From the NCBI GenBank assembly GCA_034435955.1, contig DAOTWA010000083.1, positions 1 to 23,015 of the forward strand: a stretch of DNA of 23,015 bases, read 5' to 3'. A program made the position numbers and the translations under genes. This DNA comes from DAOTWA01 sp034435955 (GTDB lineage: Bacteria; Chloroflexota; Anaerolineae; Anaerolineales; Anaerolineaceae). Under the pieces are notes generated by a model. The model was not told where the DNA came from. It saw only the letters and a list, made by a program, of their open reading frames with translations, and searched no databases. This document shows, one piece after another, positions 1 to 5,978 of this stretch; the stretch's first letter is position 1, and every line of letters begins with the position of its first letter.

Positions 1-1
1 G

Positions 2-379
2 ATCACTACGTTGATCTTTCGCAACTATTATGCCGAAGTGCCGAACGACCTCGTGGAGGCGGCCGGGATCGACGGGGCGGGTATCTTGGGGATCTACTGG
101 CGGGTGCTTTTCCCCCTTTCCCTGCCCGGCTTTGTGGTGGTAATCATCTGGCAATTCACCAATATCTGGAATGAATTCCTGTTTGCCGTCACGATCCTGC
201 AAAACCCGGCTCTCCAGCCGATCACCGTGGCGCTGCGCAACCTCTCCGGCAGTCAGATCAAGGAGTGGAATATGGTGATGGCAGGCACGCTTATCTCTGC
301 TCTGCCTACCCTCCTGATTTACATTTTGATGGGGCGTTTCTTCATCCGCGGCCTGCTGGCGGGTTCGGTGAAAGGATAG
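2..379 (+). CDS. Carbohydrate ABC transporter permease, MalG-like (3' part)
   Basis: This is the C-terminal part of an inner-membrane permease of the CUT1 sugar ABC importer family; the reading frame is open to the left edge, so the start lies outside the window. The EAA loop that contacts the ATPase is clear: EAAGIDGAG followed by FPLSLPG about 16 residues on. Two hydrophobic segments follow (around VVVIIWQF and around LPTLLIYILMG), and the protein ends in the usual FIRGLLAGSVKG tail of MalG-type subunits. The substrate cannot be told from this fragment; the partner permease and binding protein would be expected upstream. The gene converges on the methyltransferase gene with a 34-base gap. 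Confidence 0.9.
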   Translation: MTTLIFRNYYAEVPNDLVEAAGIDGAGILGIYWRVLFPLSLPGFVVVIIWQFTNIWNEFLFAVTILQNPALQPITVALRNLSGSQIKEWNMVMAGTLISALPTLLIYILMGRFFIRGLLAGSVKG

Positions 380-413
380 AAATTTACAATCGGTCAATAA
401 ATGGAAAAAACCA

Positions 414-1577
414 CTATGAGGGTTCTCTCCCCTTGCGCAGCGTTTCCCTCAGCGCATTGATTGGTTTCCTCTCGCCGCTTCCCGCCTCCTGATAGTACCA
501 GTGCTCCCAGCCGTTGCAGGGCGCTTTGCTCAGCCGGCGCGCCACCTCGTGGATCGAGCCGCGCATCCCGTCGCATTCGATCGTCCCATCGGCCAGCACC
601 CGCGCCACAGCCCGGCCGTCCTTGCCGAAGGTCAGCTCATCGCCCGGCTGGAGCAGGCCGTTCTCCAGCAGCGCACCAAAGGGGATGCGCGGCTCGCGTT
701 TCGGGTCTGGGGTGACGAACAGGGGCGGGTCGAACTCGACCTGCTGCATGGCGGCAATGCGCTCGCGCGCCGCAGCGACGTACTCCGGGTTGCGTTCGAT
801 GCCGATCCAGTGGCGGTGCAGGCGTTTGGCCACCGCGCCGGTTGTACCGGTGCCGAAGAACGGGTCGAGCACCACATCGCCAGCGTTCGAGCTGGCTTGG
901 ATCACCCGATAGAGCAGCGCCTCGGGTTTCTGAGTGGGGTGCAGTTTGCGCCCATCGCGGCGCAGGCGCTCTCTGCCGCTGCACACCGGCAGCTCCCAGT
1001 CGGAGCGCATTTGCAGGCCGTCATTCAAGGCCTTCATGGCATGGTGATTGAACGTGTAGGGCGCGCCGCGTTCCTTTTGCGCCCATAGCAGCGTTTCGTG
1101 GGCGTTGGTGAAGCGCACGCCGCGGAAATTGGGCATCGGATTGGTCTTGGTCCACACCACGTCGTTGAGGATCCAGAAACCCAGGTCCTGGAGGATGGCC
1201 CCGATCCGGTAAATGTTGTGATAGGTGCCGATCACCCACAGCGTGCCGCTGCGCTTCAGCACGCGCCGGCACGCCTCCAACCACTCGCGCGTGAAGCGGT
1301 CGTAATCAGCGAAGCTCGCGAAGCGGTCCCACTCGGCGTCCACCGCGTCCACCAGCGTCTGGTTGGGGCGCCACAATTCTTGCGAGAGCTGCAGATTGTA
1401 GGGGGGATCGGCAAAAATCAGGTCGACCGATTCGGGCGGGAAGCCCCCCAGCACCTCACGGCAGTCGCCCTCGATCACCTGGTCGAGGGGCAGATTGGCG
1501 GGAGGCCTAGACGCCCGCGGTGCGCTTCGCGAGGTTGGACGGGCTGCCGCAGAATCTTGCATCGAGCGCGCCGACAT
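414..1577 (-). CDS. Beta-class DNA adenine N6-methyltransferase, CcrM/HinfI-like
   Basis: Predicted to transfer a methyl group from S-adenosylmethionine to adenine in DNA. The DPPY catalytic motif is at residues 57-60 (FADPPYNLQ) and the SAM-binding DPFFGTGTTG motif lies far downstream near residue 245, the order of beta-class enzymes. The last 100 residues (from RIPFGALLENGLLQPGD through SIHEVARRLS to NGWEHWYY) match the C-terminal RAMA-type domain found in CcrM and M.HinfI, which suggests GANTC recognition; that specificity is inference. The length of 387 includes a low-complexity N-terminus of about 30 residues, so the true start could be slightly internal. GAGG sits 7 bases before the chosen ATG. 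No restriction endonuclease is adjacent, so it looks like an orphan (housekeeping or epigenetic) methylase. Confidence 0.9.
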   Translation of the reverse strand: MSARSMQDSAAARPTSRSAPRASRPPANLPLDQVIEGDCREVLGGFPPESVDLIFADPPYNLQLSQELWRPNQTLVDAVDAEWDRFASFADYDRFTREWLEACRRVLKRSGTLWVIGTYHNIYRIGAILQDLGFWILNDVVWTKTNPMPNFRGVRFTNAHETLLWAQKERGAPYTFNHHAMKALNDGLQMRSDWELPVCSGRERLRRDGRKLHPTQKPEALLYRVIQASSNAGDVVLDPFFGTGTTGAVAKRLHRHWIGIERNPEYVAAARERIAAMQQVEFDPPLFVTPDPKREPRIPFGALLENGLLQPGDELTFGKDGRAVARVLADGTIECDGMRGSIHEVARRLSKAPCNGWEHWYYQEAGSGERKPINALRETLRKGREPS

Positions 1578-1704
1578 TTTCAGGCCTCAAGACGCACAGG
1601 TGTGGATATCATCGTGAGAATATTTTACTCGATTAAGGGTAAAAAACTATGCGCAGAATTTTCCAGCCTGGCGGAGACCGGAGACCCATCCCAGAAATAA
1701 GCAC

Positions 1705-2496
1705 TTATTCCTCGCTGAGGATCGAAAGCATCACCGCGTGCAGCGCCGGCCCGGCGGCTAAAATGGAACACGGCGGACGCAGGTAATCTGGCTCTCCGCT
1801 CAAGCGGGTAGCCCGCCCGCCAGCCTCCTCCACCAACAGCCCGCCTGCTGCCACATCCCAGGCGTTCAGGCGAATTTCCCAGAAGCCGTCCAGGCGGCCG
1901 CAGGCCACGTAAGCCAGATCCAGAGCGGCGGAGCCCAGGCGGCGCACTCCCTGGGTCTGCCGCTGAAAACGCTCGTAATAGCGCAGGTTTTGGGCGACGA
2001 TCTCGGAAGGTTCGTTGGGAAAGCCGGTCACCAGCAGGCTCTCGCGCAGCTCGCTCACCGCCGAAACGTGGATGGGCTGTCCGTTCAGCCATGCTCCACG
2101 CCCCCGCTCCGCTGCGAAGCACTCGTCCCGTAGCGGGTCGTAGATCACCCCTAACCGTACCCGGCTGCCGCTGGCGTAGGCGATGGATACGGCGAAAAAG
2201 GGCAGGGCGTGAGCGTAATTGAGTGTGCCGTCCAGCGGATCGACAAACCAGCAGCCGTCCCCCTCTCCTGGCAGGTCGCCGCGCTCTTCGCTCAGGATGG
2301 AGTGTGAAGGGTAGCGCTCGCGGATGGCCCCCAAAATCAGCTCCTCAGAGCGGCGGTCGGCCTCGGTGACCAGGTCAACGCTGCCTTTGTGGGTGATGGT
2401 ATGGCGCAGGCCGTAGCGTTCGCGCAGCACGGCGCCGGCCCGCCTGGCCATGTCCTCCAGCTCGGCGAGAGCAGGTCCGTCTTGTGGATGGCTCAT
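1705..2496 (-). CDS. suhB: Inositol monophosphatase family protein
   Basis: A Mg-dependent sugar-phosphate phosphatase of the inositol monophosphatase/FIG superfamily, cytoplasmic, of typical length (263 aa). Visible metal-site motifs are the Glu pair in LSEERGD (residues 69-74), DPLDGTLNY (86-94, the family DPIDGTxNF motif) and NAWDVAAGGLLVEEAGG near residue 210. It most likely dephosphorylates inositol-1-phosphate or a related sugar phosphate; histidinol phosphatase or a 3'-phosphoadenosine phosphatase activity cannot be ruled out by motif alone. Its ATG overlaps the stop codon of the upstream HD-domain gene (ATGA), so the two are translationally coupled. Confidence 0.9.
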   Translation of the reverse strand: MSHPQDGPALAELEDMARRAGAVLRERYGLRHTITHKGSVDLVTEADRRSEELILGAIRERYPSHSILSEERGDLPGEGDGCWFVDPLDGTLNYAHALPFFAVSIAYASGSRVRLGVIYDPLRDECFAAERGRGAWLNGQPIHVSAVSELRESLLVTGFPNEPSEIVAQNLRYYERFQRQTQGVRRLGSAALDLAYVACGRLDGFWEIRLNAWDVAAGGLLVEEAGGRATRLSGEPDYLRPPCSILAAGPALHAVMLSILSEE

Positions 2497-3134
2497 TTTT
2501 CCCCGCTCAATTCAGCCGCCAGGCGCCGATAATATCCTTCGATGTAGGCGTGACGCTCAACCGCCAGGCTGCGCGCCGTTTGGGTGTACAGCCGATCCTT
2601 GATCTTGCTCAGCTTGAACAGATATTCGTGGTACGAGCTGTGCGGCTCGCCTGGCTCCTTCTCGCCGGTATTCAGAAAACGGCGGGAAGGCTCTGCGTAG
2701 ACCGGCTGTCCGTCCAAGACGGCGTAGGCGATGGTGCGCGCCACGCCAATCGCGCCGAGCACGTCCAGCTTGTCGGCGTCGAAGAGGATCCTGGCTTCGA
2801 GGGTGGCGGGAGGCTCGCTGTCGTCGCGGAAACGGTGCGCGCGGATGCAGTGCTCCACGGCGGCGATGCGCTCTTCGCTCCAGCCCTCTTCCAGCAGCAC
2901 CTGGCGGGCGAATTCGGCCGAGGAGTGATGATGGTTGGCGCGCTCGTTCCCCTCGCCGCCAGGAGCGCTCCCTTGCGCATCATGCAGGAGCGCCGCCGCG
3001 CGCACGATTTCTATGTCGGCGCCTTCTTCGCGAGCCAGGCGCTCGGCCATGCGGTAGACGCGCAGCACGTGATCGAAATCGTGCACAGGATCGGATGGAG
3101 AGTACCAGGCGCGGGCTTGCTCGATGGTGGGCAT
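2493..3134 (-). CDS. HD-domain phosphohydrolase (YedJ-like)
   Basis: A predicted metal-dependent phosphohydrolase of the HD superfamily. The signature is H22 (HDFDHVLRV), H51-D52 (ALLHDAQG), a following NHHHSSAEFA segment and the distal Asp in FDADKLDVLGA. The KDRLYTQTARSLA...YIEGYYRRL tail resembles the YedJ-like branch; the substrate is unknown. I chose the ATG at 3134 (MPTIEQARAW). A longer frame to 3212 exists, but it would have to code through a perfect 9-bp hairpin at 3156-3177, and the family normally begins close to the chosen Met. A GGAGAGG stretch lies upstream, further away than usual. The stop overlaps the suhB start by 4 bases. Confidence 0.85.
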   Translation of the reverse strand: MPTIEQARAWYSPSDPVHDFDHVLRVYRMAERLAREEGADIEIVRAAALLHDAQGSAPGGEGNERANHHHSSAEFARQVLLEEGWSEERIAAVEHCIRAHRFRDDSEPPATLEARILFDADKLDVLGAIGVARTIAYAVLDGQPVYAEPSRRFLNTGEKEPGEPHSSYHEYLFKLSKIKDRLYTQTARSLAVERHAYIEGYYRRLAAELSGEK

Positions 3135-3155
3135 AGGCAGTCCAAATTCCTCTCC

Positions 3156-3177
3156 GGGCGGCCATCTGTGGCCGCCC
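3156..3177 (-). other. Perfect hairpin upstream of the HD-domain gene
   Basis: The arms GGGCGGCCA and TGGCCGCCC (9 bp, all paired) enclose a 4-base loop. There is no T-run, so it is not a classical intrinsic terminator. It lies 22 bases before the chosen start codon, in the presumed 5' leader of the HD-suhB pair. It could act on RNA stability or translation, or be a dispersed palindromic repeat. Confidence 0.5.
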
Positions 3178-3282
3178 TGCGATTCGCGCAGCGAAGAACG
3201 AATCTCGAGCATTATCGCTCGATCTTCGTCCTTCCCTGGCTCACTAATTATATACGGGGATGGGTACGCTGGGGTTAACCGC

Positions 3283-3468
3283 TCACAGCAGGAAGCGGTA
3301 GAAGAGGTACAACAACCCCAAAGCCAGCAGGACGGTGAGCGCCAGCGACAGCATCTTGCGCGCCAGGTACAGGATCAGACGTGCTAAGATCAGTGCGGTG
3401 ACCACGGCGCCAGCTAGGATGGCGTAGCGCAGCAGGGGCGGCAGGGAGGTGAAATCAAGGGAGGACAT
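3283..3468 (-). CDS. Small membrane protein, unknown function
   Basis: A 61-residue protein made of two hydrophobic helices (around residues 12-32, LRYAILAGAVVTALILARLIL, and 38-58) joined by a short basic loop (YLARK), so it should be an integral membrane hairpin. It starts 7 bases after the hutI stop codon on the same strand, which suggests co-transcription. I do not recognise a family and see no strong ribosome-binding site. The composition (Leu/Ala-rich with charged flanks) is what a real small membrane protein would show, but a chance frame cannot be excluded. Confidence 0.5.
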   Translation of the reverse strand: MSSLDFTSLPPLLRYAILAGAVVTALILARLILYLARKMLSLALTVLLALGLLYLFYRFLL

Positions 3469-3475
3469 GGTCTGA

Positions 3476-4726
3476 TCACACCGGGTAGAATTGGCCTTTC
3501 TTCACCACCATCGATACAAGGTTTGTGCCAAAGCGGTAGCCCAAATGGCGATAATCGGCGACGGACAGAAGGAGCAGATCGGCCTGCTTGCCGGGATGCA
3601 GCGAGCCGATGCGCTCCGCGCGGCCGATGGCAGCGGCGGCGTTGATCGTGGCCGCGGCGATTGCCTGGGCTGGGGTCAGTTTCATGTAGCGGCAGGCCAG
3701 GGCGATGGCGAACTGCATGCTCTCGCACCAGGCCGTGCCGGGGTTGAGGTCGGTGGCGATGGCCAGCAGGCCGCCCGCGTCGAGGATCTTCTGGGCCGGA
3801 GTGTAGTGCATCTCGGCCAATCCGAAGGGCGTGCATGGCAGGGCGACCGCGGCTGTCTGGCTGCGCGCCAATGCAGTGATATCTGCATCGGAAGTCTTGA
3901 CCAGATGATCGGCTGAGACGGCGCCGAGCTCGGCCGCCAATCTGGCCCCGCCCAGGTTATCGAACTCGTCTGCGTGGATCTTGAGCGGAAAGCCCAGTCC
4001 CCTTGCCGTCTCCAGGATGCGGCGGGACTGTTCCAGACTGAATGCGCCCGTCTCACAGAAAACATCCACGAAGGGCAGCGGACGACCGTTGGCGTGCTGC
4101 TGCCACCAGGCGGCTACCGCCGGCAGCATCTCCGCGCAGACCAGGCGGGTGTATCCCTCCGGGTCGTCCGCATATTCCGGCGGAATGGCATGCGCGCCCA
4201 GGAATGTGGGAGCGATTTCCAACGGACCGTTGGCATCCAGCTTCAGCAGCGCCTCAAGTTGGCGCAGCTCGCTCGCTTTTGTCAGCCCGTATCCTGTCTT
4301 GGCCTCGGCAGTGGTAGTGCCGTGTCGGAACATGGTGTAAATGCGCTGGCGGGTGCTCTCCAGCAGCTTATGCTGAGATGCAGCCCGCGTAGCGCGCACA
4401 GTGGAAAGGATGCCTCCGCCAGCCGCCAGGATTTCAAGATACGTCTTGCCTTCCAGACGCAGCTCAAACTCGGCGGCGCGGTCGCCAGCCCACACCAGAT
4501 GGGTGTGCGGATCGACAAAGCCCGGCATCACCACCCGGCCGCCAGCATCGAAGGAATCTTCATGTGGATAGGCAGCGCGCAGTTCGGCGGTGGCACCCAC
4601 CGCGACAATCACACCGTCGCGGAACAGAACGGCGCCATCCGGGATCAGCCCAAGTTCGCCCAGTTCTCGCCCGCGCTGCGGCTCGGGTGTCAGGGTGAGC
4701 AATTGAGACACGGAATGGATGAGCAT
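3476..4726 (-). CDS. hutI: Imidazolonepropionase
   Basis: Hydrolyses 4-imidazolone-5-propanoate to N-formimidoyl-L-glutamate, the third step of histidine degradation; a cytoplasmic amidohydrolase with one metal. At 416 aa it has the usual length. The metal ligands are H74 and H76 in DPHTHLVWAG, the His of KIHADEFDNLGG (near 250) and the Asp of ATDLNPGTAW (near 325). ATINAAAAIGRAERIGSLHPGKQADLLLL closes the amidohydrolase fold. AGGA lies 6 bases before the ATG. No hutH, hutU or hutG is present in the window, so the pathway genes are scattered or incomplete. A small membrane-protein gene follows 7 bases downstream. Confidence 0.95.
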   Translation of the reverse strand: MLIHSVSQLLTLTPEPQRGRELGELGLIPDGAVLFRDGVIVAVGATAELRAAYPHEDSFDAGGRVVMPGFVDPHTHLVWAGDRAAEFELRLEGKTYLEILAAGGGILSTVRATRAASQHKLLESTRQRIYTMFRHGTTTAEAKTGYGLTKASELRQLEALLKLDANGPLEIAPTFLGAHAIPPEYADDPEGYTRLVCAEMLPAVAAWWQQHANGRPLPFVDVFCETGAFSLEQSRRILETARGLGFPLKIHADEFDNLGGARLAAELGAVSADHLVKTSDADITALARSQTAAVALPCTPFGLAEMHYTPAQKILDAGGLLAIATDLNPGTAWCESMQFAIALACRYMKLTPAQAIAAATINAAAAIGRAERIGSLHPGKQADLLLLSVADYRHLGYRFGTNLVSMVVKKGQFYPV

Positions 4727-4793
4727 TTCTTTTCCTGCAGTTCAAAGGGATGGCGGCCGGTATGAGTCGCCTTTTGAGGATTATATCGCGGTC

Positions 4794-4831
4794 AAAAATT
4801 CCCCTCCTGGCAGGGGAAACACCAGGAGGGG
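4794..4831 (-). terminator. Intrinsic terminator after the 84-aa gene
   Basis: A perfect 10-bp stem (CCCCTCCTGG at 4801-4810 with CCAGGAGGGG at 4822-4831, 11-base loop) is followed on the minus strand by AATTTTTG. It ends transcription of the unknown/Rrf2 pair before hutI. Confidence 0.85.
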
Positions 4832-4859
4832 ATGGCGAAATGGCAAGGCAGTAGGGGAC

Positions 4860-5117
4860 TCAATCGATCGTGCGCCTGGGGGGTTCAGGCATCGAGAAGA
4901 TGTATACATTTTGGGAGTCGTAAGTTTCGACCCGGCCGGCGCGTTTGAGCGTTTCCAATTCATCATCCAAAATGGGATGGCTGATATCTTCGTCGTTGAC
5001 CTGGACGAAGTCGCCGCTCATGATGTCTTGAAACAGGCCGTCGCCCCAGTCAATGACCGCGTTGCCGTTTTCGAGCACAACGATCCAATGCCGACTCACC
5101 GGCTTTCCCAATGACAT
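4860..5117 (-). CDS. Conserved-looking small protein, unknown function
   Basis: An 85-codon frame. I use the ATG at 5117 (MSLGKPVSRHW), because GGAGG lies 5 bases before it; an upstream in-frame ATG at 5150 lacks such a site. The product is acidic and soluble, with the pattern HWIVVLENGNAVIDWGDG then DIMSGDFVQVNDEDISH, and no membrane segment or known motif. It sits downstream of the Rrf2 regulator on the same strand (69-base gap) and is followed by a strong terminator. A perfect TATAAT lies in that gap at 5156-5161 (minus strand), so it may also have its own promoter. I do not recognise the family. Confidence 0.7.
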   Translation of the reverse strand: MSLGKPVSRHWIVVLENGNAVIDWGDGLFQDIMSGDFVQVNDEDISHPILDDELETLKRAGRVETYDSQNVYIFSMPEPPRRTID

Positions 5118-5186
5118 GCTTCCCTCCAAGCCGCAGATCCTGGCTGTCAAGATATATTATAGTGTGAATCCGCGGAAAGGAAAGGG

Positions 5187-5609
5187 TCAGGCGGCCTGGG
5201 GGAGAGGAGCAGTCTTGACGAAACGGGCGAAATTGGTCCTGCGCAGCTTTTCGACCAGCTCGGCCTGTAGGTCGCACCAGAGTGACCGGATGGGGCAATC
5301 CTCTTTGAAGGGACAGCCATCGGCGGTGCCGACGCACTCGTTCAGCGAGATTGGGCCATCGATTGCTTCGACCACTTCCAGGATGGAGATCTCGCTTGGT
5401 GGACGAGCGAGGGAAACCCCGCCCCGGGCCCCTCGCGAAGTGTGGATCAAGCCCGCGATGGAGAGCTGTGAGATGATCTTGGCCAGAAAGGAGGGAGGAA
5501 TGTGCTGTTCTTCGGCAATCTGGCTGGTGGCGGCTCGCTGGCTCGGCTGGAGTTGGGCTAGGAATAGAATGGCGCGAAGCGCGTAGTCAGCCTGACGTGT
5601 GATTTGCAT
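5187..5609 (-). CDS. Rrf2-family transcriptional regulator, probable Fe-S sensor
   Basis: A 140-residue DNA-binding regulator. The N-terminus MQITRQADYALRAILFLAQ and the winged helix that follows (SQIAEEQHIPPSFLAKIISQL, then GLIHTSRGARGGVSLAR) are typical of Rrf2 proteins. Three cysteines, C92, C99 and C105 (spacing Cx6Cx5C), fall where IscR and NsrR bind an iron-sulfur cluster, so it may sense iron-sulfur status, nitric oxide or redox state; the exact ligand is inference. GAGGGG lies 7 bases before the ATG. A candidate promoter and a palindrome just upstream suggest autoregulation. The only downstream gene is the small unknown protein. Confidence 0.9.
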   Translation of the reverse strand: MQITRQADYALRAILFLAQLQPSQRAATSQIAEEQHIPPSFLAKIISQLSIAGLIHTSRGARGGVSLARPPSEISILEVVEAIDGPISLNECVGTADGCPFKEDCPIRSLWCDLQAELVEKLRRTNFARFVKTAPLPQAA

Positions 5610-5649
5610 CTCAATACCCCTCTGTGGTAATACGGGTCAGATTAGTCGC

Positions 5650-5677
5650 TTTATAGTCTAAAATATCTATATGTGAA
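5650..5677 (-). promoter_or_regulatory. Candidate promoter of the Rrf2 gene
   Basis: On the minus strand, TTCACA (5672-5677), a 16-base spacer and TATAAA (5650-5655) lie about 40 bases before the start codon. Eyeball match to sigma-70 consensus only. Confidence 0.35.
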
Positions 5678-5683
5678 GTACAA

Positions 5684-5697
5684 GTGACAGGCGTCAC
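5684..5697. promoter_or_regulatory. Palindrome, possible operator
   Basis: GTGAC-aggc-GTCAC is a perfect inverted repeat placed directly upstream of the candidate -35 box of the Rrf2 gene. It lies in the divergent region between the regulator and the secreted nuclease, and could serve either gene. Confidence 0.3.
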
Positions 5698-5978
5698 GAA
5701 TAATGAATGACCTTTTACCGGTTGATTAAGATAGAAAATGTAAAATATTTCTAGATCATTATTGCCTCATAGATGGCGCTATCGCCATTATTGCCCTATA
5801 CTCATAGCAACCATCCGCTTAACCATCTGATTTTGCCGATCGACATCAAATCAAAGCGCGAGGTCCATTTCTTTCTCTAACGGTATCCCTCCGGGGCACA
5901 AAATGAACGCTTCCTACCTGCACGGTGCCCGCTCGCTCCGCCTATGCCAGTGCCATTTCCACAGGAGGGAATTATCCA

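Larger units (their letters stand above)
5610..5978. other. Divergent intergenic region, AT-rich
   Basis: About 370 bases without a gene between rrf2 (-) and the nuclease (+). It holds the candidate rrf2 promoter, the palindrome at 5684-5697 and a second inverted repeat, ATGGCG-ctat-CGCCAT, at 5773-5788. The strong Shine-Dalgarno AGGAGGGA at 5963-5970 belongs to the nuclease. I see no RNA gene. Confidence 0.6.

Noticed and set aside
2484..3278. Open frame on the plus strand, 264 codons
   Set aside because: Antisense to the HD-domain gene and the suhB start; no motif, and the opposite strand has clear families.
3974..4765. Open frame on the plus strand, 263 codons
   Set aside because: Antisense to hutI, whose metal-binding motifs are all in the other strand.
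5145..5150. TTGACA on the minus strand as a -35 box for the small unknown gene
   Set aside because: No -10-like hexamer lies 16-18 bases downstream; the nearby TATAAT is upstream of it instead.
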